Source of the DNA: Acanthosoma haemorrhoidale
Lineage: Eukaryota > Arthropoda > Insecta > Hemiptera > Acanthosomatidae
Direction: 5' to 3'
Assembly (NCBI GenBank): GCA_930367205.1
Contig: OV884011.1
Location: 105,205,139 to 105,269,138 of the forward strand
DNA length: 64,000 nucleotides
The notes under the pieces were generated by a model that saw only the letters and a list, made by a program, of their open reading frames with translations, had not been told where the DNA came from and made no database searches. This document shows, one piece after another, positions 35,085 through 48,241 of the stretch. The position numbers were made by a program, and so were the translations under genes. The first letter of the stretch is position 1; each line of letters begins with the position of its first letter.

Positions 35085-35560
35085 ATTTTCAAAATTCTAA
35101 AAATCCTGTCCGCCCATACAAATCCTCTTCCTGTGACCTTTTTATCCCCTTAGGCTATTCACATGTTCTGATCATCTGTGGCTCCCTTGACTTCGCTCTG
35201 GTTTACACCAGAAAAAGAACGAAGAGGGGGGGGGGAGCTCCTGGGCAGAATGTGTAGGTATACACGTACATGTGTAGTTATAGTAATCAACGTCCCCTCC
35301 CCTTCTTCATTAAAAATTCATCCCTTCAAAGAGATCGCCATGTGAAAACATGTACGATTTTCAAAACTATACGAAATCTTGTCCACTCATCTAATTCCTC
35401 CTCCAGTCACCTTCTTATCCATATTCCACTGACTATTACCCCTTCCCCCTCAAGTTCTGATGATCTGCGGCTACCTTGACTTCTCTCTGGGTTTCACCAC
35501 ATGGAGAACTGGTTGGGGATAAAAGTGGGGGGGGGGTCGGGTAGAATGTGCAGGTATTGT
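35085..35560 (+). repeat. Degenerate tandem duplication, unit about 275-285 bp
   Basis: Two units run in order: 'cctgtccgcccat', a pyrimidine-rich stretch, 'ttctgatcatctgtggct', 'cttgacttcgctctggtttacacca', a run of G (35227-35236 and 35527-35537) and 'agaatgtgtaggta'. The second unit begins near 35377. The open frames at 35270-35479 (+) and 35436-35654 (-) fall within this repeat and are not considered genes. Confidence 0.65.
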
Positions 35561-37695
35561 TATATGGTGAAAATAGATGTTTTCTATTTACGGAACATAA
35601 ATAAGTAAGGCTAATAGTAATTAGTTGAGGGAGACTGCATGATTGGTTTGGCATCCGTGATAGGGCCTGGCGATCCTCATGATGCTAGCGAAAAGAGGAG
35701 GGATTCTTATAACAGATGCCAAGGTAGACGTGCCGGTTGTGTCAGAAAAGAGAGGCTCTCAGTAGCTGGAGTATTGTACTTAAGGCGTCTTGGCTGGAAT
35801 GGGTGAATAGATATTACCTGCATGATAGACAAGAGAGACCCTGGAGCTAACTATGTGTTTAATTGTGAGCCCATATAATTTTAAAAGGTAACAGTAAAGG
35901 CAAAACTAAAAACATGCCATTTTCTTTGAAAATGGCGTTTGTGATGGAAAATGGTTAGAATTGTTCTTGATATTATCTGTATAATGGAATCAAGTTTAAG
36001 CGATGTATTTTCTTTTTTATACTGTTCTTCTTAGTAAAATTAATTTATGTTGTTTATTGCTTAGGGGTAAAATTATGTGGTTTCTTTTTAATTTTGCTAC
36101 TAATTGCTCGATATCTGTCGTACCTAAATATTTGGGAAAAGAAAAATGGGTATAAAAGATACTTGAGAACGTAGGTTTTTTTTGTTTTTTTTTAATGTAA
36201 GTTTTTCTGTGTAGTATTACTGGACGGCCAGTACAGCTGAGGTAGTTAAGGGGAGGGGCATGTCTATCATTTTAGTTTTCTAATAGCAAACTAATTTCAG
36301 TTAATCCTAAAACAAAACAGTAGTATATGACTCCTTGAAGGAAAGCCGAAGTTTGTAAGTATATATGGGTAAGTATGTCAATTCATTAGAGGAGCAGGAT
36401 AGTTCCGTGCAAGCTCACAGAATTTTCCTAACGTCACATTATGTTTCGATGGCTTAAGTGTTAAGAACATCTGGTTTTAGGAAAATTAGAATTAAAGGTT
36501 TTCTCTATTAGGAGTTGAAGTAATCAATTATATTTTCTGTTTGGAAAAATTCACGAAGAACATGTTTTGTTAAAATAACTTAGTACTTAACACCAATGAG
36601 AACTAAATCCACCTCGTAAAAGTTTCATGTTTCCCAAAATGTCACTTAGCACTTTTGTGATTTAACTCATTAATACTGTATGAATGTGAATTGTACATAC
36701 GTATGACTAATTTTTTACATTCTAATTAATAATGCTGTACAAGAAAATTATAATTTTTCTAGTAAAGATATTTATGTAATCGAATTTAATTTATAAACAG
36801 TATAGTTCATTACTAACGACGTCATTTGTTTGCATATTCGACAGAACAGGGTGAATTTTCACCATAAAGTTACATATAAGGCCCTGAAATAAAAATGACC
36901 TGGCGTAAAGAGATGAGGCCTTGGTGTAGGAAGGACCGAGCCACGATATAAATAACATCTTTTTCTCCTTCAGCCTCCTCCACTGTAACAAAATTTTATG
37001 GCAATCTTTTATCATACAGAAGTATACCCTTCTTCCTCTTGTCACATTATCTAGATGTTTCCATTTCGTGGGAACAATGAGATACTATTTTAAGGAAACG
37101 TGTTCATAAAAGTGGAATAGAAATACTTTTTAACCACCTTATTTTAGTTATTCTATATTAATATTTAGCTAAACACTTGCCACAGAAAGGATTGTATGTT
37201 ACTATCTCACGAAGCAGTAAATAATTAGTTAATGCATTATTTTGTTTTGTAAGGAGTTCATAAAATAAACCTGTACATTCTATATCTACTGTAGCTGGAT
37301 TTCATATAGCACGTGGTATTATATTATTAGACTAAATTAAGACATTACACAATATGAAGGTTAGAAAAGAATATAAAGCAATCTATGACATGAATGGCTC
37401 AACCTTTCATTATTATTTATTATGATTTACGCTCTTAAGAAGGGTGAAATAATATCACTTGAAAATATTTTAATGTTGGCGTTAATCAAATGGAATCTTG
37501 ATTTTTATCGGTAAATATTGGGACTATAATTGCCAGGACAGACGACGATGAAAAAATAAGGGGCTCCGACTTAAAGACTGTAAAACACAAAATTAGATTA
37601 ATGGATTTTTTTTTAATTATCATCAGTTATGACGAATGCCCATTTACAGTATCATTCTACGGGCTATGTTAGAGAAACTACTTGTGAATGGCTAT
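35561..37695. other. Spacer without recognised features
   Basis: AT-rich; no gene supported. The minus frame at 36791-37045 has a possible acceptor (tttttatttcag) inside it but no recognisable domain. Confidence 0.35.
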
Positions 37696-38479
37696 TGTCG
37701 GGGTGCCACTAGAGGAGTGCCTAATCACTCTAGCCCTGGTGACAATTGCGGTTTGTTGTAGTTTATAACATGGACCATGTTCCATGTCGGCGTTAATATC
37801 TGACTCCATTTTATGATAGGGATGTGTCCCGACAATACACTGTGTTCAAGAGAAGAGGTACAGAGGTTTCATGAAGAATAAGACAAGTTTTCAGAGTTCG
37901 GGCGGGGGCCCGGCAGCGTAACAGGTACAAGGCGCCAGAGGGTCTGCAAGGCTCAGAGGCGCTGAAGAGAGAGTAGGCTGACGAGGACTGAGTGACTGCC
38001 TTCCAGGGTCAAGTGGCCCTGGCATAAAAGTGACACTGCGTAACAGCGGGTAAAGAGAGTAGAAGACTGAGTGGACTTACTTCCAGGGCCCCGGGGCCCT
38101 GGCGTAAAGCGTCGGAGTAACAGTGGCTGAAAAGGTGAGGAGACTGAGAGAGAGTGAGCCAAACGCACTGGTTTAAATATAGTTTCTGCTTGGGGGGGGG
38201 GCTAGGAAATGCGCACACCTGCCACGAGGTACGTGACCCCTCGTCCCCTAAAGGACTGTTTTATGGCTTGGCTTTTAGATTTTATGACCGCCGGAAGGTG
38301 ACCCTAGGTCTAACAGGGTATGTTTTATTACGGCCAGCTTTTAGGCCGGTGTACCTGCACTTGTTACGATGCGTTTATTGCTAGAAAAAGCTTTTACCAT
38401 GTTTTACATCTAATTACAATAGATTATATATGCACCAGAGTATAGGGTGATTTAACTTAAGTACTTAGCGGGTGCTACA
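37696..38479 (+). mobile_element. Solo LTR, TGTCGGG family (784 bp)
   Basis: It begins TGTCGGGG at 37696 and ends ...gatttaacttaagtacttag then cgggtgctaCA at 38479. The 5-bp flanks gctat and ggtat match at four positions. Compared with the 599-bp copy at 55777, it carries an internal tandem duplication of about 78 bp (37986-38141; units start gactgagtg). No primer-binding site or coding sequence adjoins it. Frames at 37953-38168 and 38154-38384 lie in this LTR and are not genes. Confidence 0.8.
37986..38141 (+). repeat. About 78-bp tandem duplication inside the LTR
   Basis: Two units, each starting gactgagtg and containing ttccaggg, a ggccctggc box and gtaacag; a third start (gactgagag) follows at 38142. 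It is absent from the copy at 55777-56375. Confidence 0.7.
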
Positions 38480-41400
38480 GGTATGTTAATAAATATAATT
38501 CAATAAAGAGGGACCGTAATTGTGTGATACTGCGCACTCATCTATTTTTTTCATCTATTTTCTTATTAAACCTTTTCCTTTAAGATCGACACGGTGCATG
38601 TCAGTTCGTAGCATGTTTTTGTACGTTTTTATTAGTCTGAGAGTTTACCTGGGACTGATATAGTTTCCAATAAACGTTATGCAGCGCTTGGAGGAAACAT
38701 TAAGACTCTGCCCATGTTTAGACATATTAAAAGGTCCTACAAGCGTGAGCTCTAAATAAGGGGTAGGGCGACTGACGGTGGTTTATGGGACTGTATTACT
38801 TAATTACAATTTATATCTTAAGAGTCTATCCAAGTTCATTAATTTTTATGTTTAGACTTTCAGTGTAAGATGGGCAGGAGGCTTTTAAAATTATTCCAGA
38901 CCTACAATTTAAAACTCAAGCTTATCACCAAAGTGGAAAAGGTCGTATGTTGAACATTCTAGTTTTTTTTTAATATTGCTAAATGCTGCATTTTATGATT
39001 CCCACCTGGTGGCGAAATGACTTATGTCCTTCAGCTTTTATAAAATCATATATGCTGGACTATGAATTAAGACAGAACACATATAATTTTAGAATCAAAC
39101 AATAAGAAAAAAATCAATTTTGTGCTCTCCTGAAAGTGAAAGCCCCTTCTTTTGATTTATTTATGTTTAAGTTATAATCCTTAGCATTGGTTAAGGGTTA
39201 TTGTTAAGTTCCCTCTGGTCTCCCACAAGAACAGATAGGACTCAAAACTCCTGGTTATATTATTCAATATTTTTTTAAAGATTTATGATGTGGGTTTGCT
39301 TCTTAAAAATTTTCAGATTCGCTACCATAACGGTCACTTATTTGTTATAAAAATGCCAGCAGCTCAATATAAATTTCTTATTTTAATTTGACTTAGAGTT
39401 GCTGAACCTATGTTATGTAAAACAGTGTTATTATAAAATCTTATTATAGATTATAAATTATAGACTATAGATTATAGAAATGTTATAAATACGTATTTTT
39501 TAGGCGTTGAAAATGTCAGCCAGGTATGATGGAGAAACGTTGGTCCGCACAGCCTTATAAAATATATGTTTATTTCAGAGACTAATCGGAAATTGTCCTT
39601 GCCTTTTGTTCAACTTAAAAGCTTATCAAAAACGAAGAAAATCCAACAGAAAATCAGCTCAATTGAAAGTTTTTTGGAATGAAGCAATTGAATCATTTTT
39701 AGGAACGCTATTGTATAAATTGTATGCTTTTTACTAGTCTATAGTGAAACGAGGGCTTTACTGGGGCTAGTCAATAAGTAACACGAATGAAAATTGAATT
39801 ATAGGCAATGAGATTCTTTTAAAAATAGTTTTAGATCTATTTATAAAAGTAGATTAAAGCTAATTCTTTAGAAAATAGGGGATAAGTTTTTAACAACAGT
39901 TTTTATATATTTATATACGACCTTTGAAAATTAAGGGAAATAAAGCCCAATAATTACTACAATGCCTTTTGAGCCCATTTGTTTTTCCCTGTCTCTTAAT
40001 AAGCTATATGGAATTTTCAACACTACCCCGTCGAAGCCCTAGGCTGAATAATAGCAAGCAACAGGTTGCATCAGACTGAAGGAATCCCATCCACTTGACT
40101 GACAATTCGCTACTCCACAACAGTGCTATATTTTAGCCAACCGTAAAACTTTAAAATGAAATTGAATGAACGAAGAAGTAAATCATTAATTGCATAATAA
40201 CCAACTATAAAAAAATATCCATAATAAGTGACTTTAGAAATTGGTTTTTTACATTTTTTCTTCGGTTGTACCGTAATCAAATTGCTCTAAATCGTAAGGA
40301 ATACAGTATACATTTTGGTCTACAAGTTAAGATAGCTTATACAATTAACGTAGTGGGCCTGAATTGTGATTGTTATATTTTTCATGAATAAATCAAATGA
40401 AGATTTATTCAACGTGATCGTGGGCGTATGTACAAGAGATCAGATCAAGTGTTGCATTTATATAACCTTTGTCTAAAACATATTCATCATTATTCATAAA
40501 TGGGTTCCTAGTGCTTAGTGTCCAGAGAAAAATACACTTTATTTTAGAAACAGAGTTGAAATAAATGAGGCTGCTCAACTAAGTTGAAGTTAAACACAAA
40601 ATACTTCCTTTTTCCATATGATATTAAATATTTCCATTGCATCATAAATATTAATATATAACAAACTTATATATAAATAAATAAAACTCAATAAGATTGA
40701 TAAAATAAACCTAATTAGAAAAAATTATAGATTTTTAATCAGGGTTCATTAATGAAGCAACACTGTAGGCAGTAATATTTTGGAATGATAAATAAAGGGA
40801 TCAGTGACTTCGATATTCGTTATTACTCAATTAAACCAACATTCATATGTCTTATGAAGTTTATTGAATGATTTGACTAAATATTATATAATAAATCATT
40901 GTAGGCTGAGGTCTGAAAATAGTCAAAAGTTAAAAAAACAACAACAATTATAGTTAAAAGTTCAACGTAGAATTTGTTTGATATAAAATTTAGATATTAT
41001 AGTTATAATGTGGGCAATGGTTTTAGATATTACCACTATAAATGTTAATGGGCTGCGCTCGTAAGTTATGGAATGAGATAGTTGACTATACATTATAAAC
41101 GATATAGAGGAATGGTAGATGATATGTTGGATGAACAAAAGTATGTGAATATTTATGACTCACACTTATGGTAAAAAGTTGGAGTTTATGACCCGGATCC
41201 GGGTACAGTAACGTGACTTGGTTAGTTAATTAGCCTAATGACTCTGTACGAATTATAAGAAGGTGTGGTAAATATAAATCTAATAAAATAATGAAAGCTC
41301 AGCAGTAGTGGAATTTAAGGTTGAAAACTGATGTGTTGAGGATGACCGATTGTTAATAGTTGAAAGGCGTAGGCAAATTCCATTTCCTTTCTCTATCCCT

Positions 41401-42530
41401 CCGCATGGCGGAAACGGTGTACTCACTCCTGCCCATGAGTGTCCCACAGTTCATATAGATACACTTCGTAGTTTGCTCTTCCCTTCTTTATGATTTTTCA
41501 CTTAGTTACCTACTCCTCCTGTTCAAATGGCAGCTCACTGTTAACAGCTTAGGAGATAGAGCCAAGAAGCAGATGGCAGAAGTACTTTCTGCTGCCTGTC
41601 ATGACCACTAAACAAGTGATTGCTCCTGGATAGGTTTGAACTTGAATTACGTTCTACCCTAAACAAATGTAAAGCCTCTTTCTTTGGGCTCTGCAATAAA
41701 TTTTTAAACAATTAACAAAATCTCACCACACTCATGAAATGAGAAAAGGATTTAGCGTCTCTATGACTCAGTCCCTATGGAAAGTGCTATGTTGTTTTAC
41801 ATAGTACGTAGTTTGACATTTTTACTTCCCAGATCATCTCCTTTATTTAGTTAAGCCATTAAATACATTGAATGGAATTAGAAGCAGGATGAATAACTGA
41901 GCGATTCTTGCATCGAAGCGGAACAAATGTTCCGCCCCTTCAAAACTTTTGACGGCACTAAAATTAATTTAACCGATCGGCTAGAAACTCGTTGTTGACT
42001 TGTAAGTTTATTAGTTAAATAATTAAGTAGGGCCCAACCCAATCAATTAATAATCACTTCTTCACCATCAATTATCAATTTATCAATATCTCATAGCGGT
42101 CATAGTCTTACGAACAGACCCTGAAAAAAGGTCTCAGAAAGGATTTTTGTGAGGAAAAATATTTTTCGCTACTGTCTCTCACGTATTGCATTTATTATTG
42201 AATAGCTATCCTACCCACAATAAATGAACCTTTATTAGGATCATTAAAGCAAAATTACAGTATATTATTATGCTAAAAACATATCTCTCTCACTCTCTAT
42301 CTCTCTTTATCGGGGGAAAAAAAAAATCCATAAGTAAGTCTTTTGACAGAACCCAGGACTTCATATTATTTTTTGTAGCCAAGGAGACAGCTAACAAAAA
42401 GTTTAACTACAATAAAGCAATTCAATCAATCTATGAAAATTTAGTCTGAGGACTGGTAACAAAAAGACGTATGATCCACGATACATTCACGGAATAACAT
42501 TATTTTTTTTATTTTTTTTTTCTTCCTTTA
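38480..42530. other. 4-kb AT-rich spacer
   Basis: I see no gene, RNA or repeat family here. T-rich runs at 42505-42521 abut the 3' end of the following J2 copy. Confidence 0.4.
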
Positions 42531-45500
42531 CAACGACTTTATTATGACAAAATTACAATCTGCCTGATTGGGCCATAAGTAATTGTGATAAATGATCTCA
42601 CTCATACCAATTTACAATTTTCATTCACTCGCTCATTCATACAGTATATACAAACAGAGCCCAGAGCTAGAGGCCCCCCAAGTCCACATGGTTGTCACCT
42701 CCCTTGCGTGCGAAGAAGGAAGAAGAGTCTTGGGAAGTCCCCCACGCTCCTACGTCAGCCGCGTCACTAGATAAGACCCTCCGCTGGCTGACCAAGAGCG
42801 CGAGAGACACAGACGCTCAGGACATGATTAGAGAAACTGGCCATTGCCAGGACTCCCACTGTCACTTATTTATAGCAGGTCACGAGGCGACTGCCGTTTT
42901 AGTCTCCGAGGAGGATTATAGGGATGAGTGGTGTAGTGCAATTACCGTTCTACGGTATTGAGGTGGTTGGATAGGTTTCTGGGAAATTTCAAGAACTTGG
43001 AAGGGATGAGTTCAAGAATGTAGGGTATATTAAGATCATTATGAAGGGTTTTGTTGCTGACGTAATAAAGGGCATTTAATATTGTTCTCAGGACTTTTGA
43101 TTGAATGGATTGGATGCTTGAGTTTTTTGCTGTCCCCCATAGCTCTATTCCGTATGTCCAGATTGGCTTAAGTATAACTTTGTAAATAAGTAGTTTTTTT
43201 TCTATTGAGAGATGGGATGTCCTTCGAAGTAGTCTGTACAGTTGTCCTAATGGGTTGACAGGACGGCAGTGTCATAGGCAAATGTTGCCTAGAAGGTATT
43301 GGTGGTAGTGGGGGCATCTGCGGTGTATAGATTACAGAGGATGGGACCTATGACACTGCCCTGTGAAACTCCTGCTTTAATTGGATAGTAGTTAGAATAT
43401 TCTAAAAAAAGGGTGGACTTGAAAGAAGCTGTTTGAAACGTAGAACTGTAGGATTAGGAAAAGGGTCTGTGGTAAATATCCTTTGAGCTTGTAAAGCAAA
43501 CCTGCGTGCCAGACCTTGACAAAAGCTTGAGCTATGTCCAGAAAGGCATCAGTGCGTTATTGTTTGGTTTCAAGGGCTGAGGATATGTGATCAACAACGC
43601 GAAGGCCTTGTTAAGCAGTGGAATGTCGATGACGGAAACCAAACTGGTGAGTAGGATAAAGGTTTTATGGAGTCAACAATTGGAAGTAGGCATTTTAATA
43701 GGAGTTTTTCAATTCTTTTTGAGAGGATAGGGAGTAGGCTAATTGGACGGTAATATGAGACGACATTGTGCAGTTTACCGGGTTTGGCAAATAGGACTAT
43801 AATGGAGGGTTTCCAGAGGAGAGGAAAGTGCGTCGTTCGGATAATGCAATTATAAATGTAGGTTAGGAAGATTATGGCTTTAGGAGGAATTTGAGCAGTA
43901 TTCCGGAGATTTTCGGTAAGGTAGTTTTTTCAGAAGATATTTGACCTCAGAGGGGCTTTTCGTGGAAGTGAGAGAGGGATAGGTGAAGTGAGGAAATCTT
44001 CGACAGTTGTGCGATGAATATTGTTTTGACGAGTAAGGTGAGGAGTTAAAGTATAGGAAAGATGCAGTGCGAATTATTCCACCCTCTCGCCATTCGAAGC
44101 CGCCTAGGACCCATCATCAAGACGGAGTGGGTGTGAAAAAGGGTTATATTTTAGGATTTTCTTGGTTAGATTCCACAAGGAGTTATCCCTGCTAGACAGA
44201 GAGGAGAGGTAGGAACTAAAATAATCGGAAAGGAAGGATGCGAATTGCCGCTTGACCAATCTGCAGTACTGATTGTATGCGCGACGATCAGCAGGATGTC
44301 GGGATCTTTGCCACACTGTTCTCGAGTGGCGTTTGGATTGGAGTAGGTCTTTGAGATACTGAGGTAAAGGATTTTCATTGTGAATTTTCAGATGACGGCG
44401 GGGTGACGATGCCTCCCAGGCCAACCTCTGGATCATAGCAGTGAAGGAATGCACCTGCATCATCTAGGTCTTGGGATGTTTTCAGAGGTACTTTGAGGCC
44501 TACAGAGTCTGTAAGAATCGAGAAAGAAATAAGAAAGAAATCTGTAAGCGATCCCAATCAACTGGGCCCCTAATAAATGAAGGAGGAGGCAGTTTGTGAA
44601 TTGGTCTTAAGGAAATGGTTAATAACAAGGGGCTATAGTCGGGGGAGAGGTCATCGAGGTGCATGAGTGAATAGTTTAGTGTTCCTAACTATTCTATAAG
44701 AAAAAGTCAAGGATATCTGGATTTCGGTTCGGATCTGATGGCCAATAGGTGGCTGTGTCAGGAGAGATAGTGGAGCAATGTTTCCGTGTGAGTGCAGACA
44801 GCAAAGCACGTCCTCGTGTATTCGTAGATCTTGAGCCCCAGTGTTAGGGAGAAAGTGAAGGTGCTGATTGTCACTGCAGTGGAATGAAGGAAATCATGTG
44901 CTACCGAGGAACTGTGTGATGGGGAATGGAGTTATGGACAATGACATCGGTGCCTGCATGTGCTCTTCCATCTGGATGATCAGTTCGATAAGTCTGGTAC
45001 TGTCGAACTGTAAAAGGTCATTTACTCGTAAGCCTTGTTTCAGTGATGAGAGCTACGTGGATGTCCTTTTCGTGAAGTAGTGCTATCAGTTCGATAGTGT
45101 GGGTACGAACTCCATTCGCATTCCAAATCCAAGATAATGGTTAACGAGTCGGAAGAATCCAGTTATGGGTTTTGTTTAATGGGGCTGAGGTAGGTGACAA
45201 GATTTGTAAGAAGGGAAACGAGAGGGGTAATAAGGGTTCTGAACTCTGAATGACGTTAATAGACTAGTTAGATCTGAAGAGCTTGAAGGTGGAGGAATAT
45301 GCGAGATGTGTGGTTGATGATGGGATTGGGTTTGCTGGTTGACGGAATGAGCGGAATGCTGGGGGAGAGAAACTTGTGGACGAGTAGTGAAGAGTGCATG
45401 TGACTGCTCTCTGTTCCGAACGGCATCAGCAAAAGAGACTGAAGTCCTCAAATTTCTGGTAGAGGCGCTTCTGGACCTACCTGTGACTGGCTTCTCTTCT

Positions 45501-46470
45501 TCTGGGCGATGACGTTGTTTGCTCCTGGACTTTAGAATCCTGTAAGCCTCACAAGCCTCTATAGTTTCCGGGTGACCTTGCTGGCAGAGCATGCATACAG
45601 CAGGTGATTTTAGGAGCTTTGCTGCCCACTGCATTTTACACACCTCGGAGGGTTGCAGCAGTATGGTTTTGTGTGGTTATATTCCTGGAAACTATGCCAC
45701 GTTTCGGGTAAGGTTTTTCGACCTGTAATCTTGTTTAATACAAGTGGGTAAGCTCGTAGATTTTTTCCAATCCACGTGTTTGCTCTAGATCCACAAAGAA
45801 CAGGGTTAGTGGTGTCTGGATACTTGTATCATTTTCTTGCCTTTTCTCTTGGAGCACATTCGTAATTTGGCGGACCTTGTATCCTAAACTTAAGAGCTCC
45901 TTTTATATCTCTTCCGATGGTGTAGTGGGACGCAGGTTTCTAATCACCACCCGCAGTGATCTTTCCTGCTTTAGTTGGTAGGTATGGAAGTCAGCCTTAG
46001 TTTCTTCCAAGCATTTTATTATCACTCGGTATGTGTCAGGAGTTTCAGGAGAAACTTTTGTGTCCCGAGACCAATTGAGGCCCGTGTATTTGCCTGTACC
46101 TACAATTTTATGCAATTGTGTACATAGTCATTTCAAATTACTGATATTACTTACGAAATATTGCTGGTGGCTTGGGCTGTGTGTAGAGTCCATGTCCTCC
46201 ACTTCAATATTTTTCAACACCTCGTAACTATTGGGAGTGAAAAATGGAGACTCATGAGTTGTTGTTTGTTTTGATCTACTGGGTTGTGATGGTATGTCTT
46301 CCATAGAGATTCTGGGTGCTGAAGAATTTACAGGGACAATATTTCTATTAGATCGCCGCGGTTTACGTTTGACCGGCGACGGCGTGGGTGGTGTAGGGCC
46401 CAGCCAGGGCCCTTGAGCATTTTTTTTCTTTCTGACATTACCTGCTGATAGAAACACATTTTTCATAATA
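42531..46470 (-). pseudogene. J2 copy 2: long, decayed Jockey-clade element
   Basis: The most complete J2 copy, reading on the minus strand from ORF1 (about 46466) through endonuclease and RT to the 3' UTR hairpin and AATAAAG (42573-42540). ORF1 is broken into frames at 46466-46128, 46115-45903 and 45643-45176; a 17-base deletion relative to copy 1 destroys zinc knuckle 2. In the endonuclease about 130 bases are missing near 44845, removing the GGDFNAKH motif. The RT shows SQGSVIGPILCNLYTAD near 43395-43340, and the catalytic box reads AYDT in place of ADDT. Many stops and frame changes follow. By eye about 85 percent identical to copy 1. The 5' limit is uncertain and 5' UTR may extend to about 46690. 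Confidence 0.85.
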
Positions 46471-46699
46471 AACAGAACTTTTCTGAATTATTAAGATTTT
46501 TTTAATAAATAAAAATATTTATTATAAGGCAGCCACGAACGCACGTAATTTTATCAAGAGCCTGCGACGCTACCAGGGGGTCACTGAGAGTGTAATGAGT
46601 GTCAGCTGGTTTACCCACTCTTAGTACAGCTGACTACAGCCTTTCAATATGGCCTCCCTCCCTCTCTATGAATTGTGAAGTGAAACTTACACTTAGCAG

Positions 46700-47780
46700 T
46701 ACAGTCCACAGCTTCACTATCCACTCACCTGTAGACAGTCCTCCATGAACAGTTCACCGTATGGTTGGTTAAAACAGTTCTACAAACTAGGGCACTTCCT
46801 ACGAACGGTAACAAAAAACAGTTATTTGTAGAGCGATATGAAAACGACTTTTTATAGTTAGCGCGCAGGCACAGTACTGACATAACATTATTAAGTGTTT
46901 TTATACTATGAACAATTATCATAATGATCAAAATTGTGTAATGTGGTGATAACTATGTAACACAAGGTTGCTTAAAGCTTTCCATAAAAGGTCATGACCG
47001 TGCCTAAACTAAATTGCCTTGTTTGAAAAGAAGATTATTGATTCAATTTTTGTTTGACCAAGTTAATAAACTTTCATGGGATTCAACAGATGGAAGTTGA
47101 CTTACTGAATTTTCAATTAGCAAATATTTGCCATTGATTTGGAGTAGGGCATGAAATAAATCTTCTTGGAGTTTTTTGAAATAAAAAAAAAATCATAAAA
47201 AATATATTCAACATTCAGTTAAAACATTGTGGTTACAACATTAACTCAAAAGGTGTCTTTTTTTTTAGAGGCATTACATTCAGCATATTAGTATCGTTTT
47301 ATGGCTCTCAATTGTTCCAAATATCGTTAAAACGATCATGAATAATGAAGGGTAATCAATAAAGTTGCTTACTATTAAAAAAATACTGTCATATTTGTTA
47401 TTATTCTATGGACTATATGCACACGCCAAAACACCCAACACCAGGGTATTTAGACTGTACCAATGGACTGTAAAATATGAAATTGCCACACCGATGGAGA
47501 TAGAGGAAGACAATTTGCTTACCTTGGTCTATCATCTCTGCCAACAGTGTTCCTCTACTTCTCGTCGATGCGGCTCAGAATACGACCGCTTTCCAGTACT
47601 AAAATAACGTTCATGTAACGGGAAAACCACACCTCACAAATAAGGACCCGGTATGTGTCACTACATAGGTTTGATTACGCCGACAAGATGGCTACAACTG
47701 GTGACTCAGCCCACTAGCCCACTACTCGCCTTTGTACTTCACTCTACACTCCACTAGCTGTCATGTGTCCTTGAATCAAA
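46700..47780. other. Spacer without recognised features
   Basis: AT-rich. The plus frame at 47365-47607 begins TTG and is rejected as a gene. Confidence 0.35.
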
Positions 47781-47781
47781 A

Positions 47782-47789
47782 TGACGTCA
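47782..47789. promoter_or_regulatory. Palindromic CRE (TGACGTCA)
   Basis: A full consensus cAMP-response element sits in a GC-richer stretch about 350 bases upstream of the candidate exon at 48140. Its association with a promoter is inference; one 8-mer can occur by chance. Confidence 0.25.
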
Positions 47790-48139
47790 CCCTAGCGTGA
47801 ACACTATTGTTTACGCCATTTGCGTAAACTTAATTTCATTTTAATTTGAATTTGCTATTCAATAAGTAATTACCCGAAACCATTCGGTAGTTCTGTGAAT
47901 CACAGACGCTGGCGCTGCCTGCCGGCTCGATCAGCGTTTTTCCCCACGCTTTTGGCTCACAGGTGGTAATTTTCATTTTCATTATTATAGCATCTCTTTT
48001 TGTCTTCAACAGTTATCATTTTTCACACTGTTTTTCAAGCGTATTTTCAACGCCATTATCTTTGTTTAGTCATTATTCAAATCACTAGTACGCAGTCTTG
48101 GAGAAGCGACATTTCAGATTAAACGCAGACAGCTATTGG

Positions 48140-48238
48140 ATGAATCGGGACTTGGATAAATCTGGAGTTTGGGCCCAAATCTCTAGGTTATCGGAGTTCA
48201 AGAAGGGAGATTCGCACGCTGTCGTCACATCGAAGCAG
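48140..48238 (+). CDS. Candidate first coding exon, unrecognised protein
   Basis: ATG at 48140 opens 33 codons with a protein-like, polar composition (begins MNRDLDKSGVWAQ) ending at AAGCAG|GTAGGA, a good donor (intron from 48239). The frame is closed upstream by TAG at about 48086. It ends in phase 0, and the acceptor at 52481 starts an open segment also in phase 0. I recognise no domain. It may equally be a non-coding 5' exon or nothing at all. Only transcript data would decide. Confidence 0.25.
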
Positions 48239-48241
48239 GTA

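Noticed and set aside
35270..35654. Pyrimidine-rich frames on both strands
   Set aside because: They fall in a degenerate tandem duplication with G and C runs; composition is not protein-like.
37953..38384. Several frames in a GC-rich block
   Set aside because: They are inside the solo LTR at 37696-38479 and depend on its internal tandem duplication.
42585..42961. Three overlapping plus-strand frames
   Set aside because: They are antisense to the 3' UTR and RT end of J2 copy 2; the same bases recur at 57514-57730.
47365..47607. An 80-codon frame with a signal-peptide-like start and several cysteines
   Set aside because: It begins with TTG, and no ATG precedes the hydrophobic part; no acceptor supplies an upstream start convincingly.
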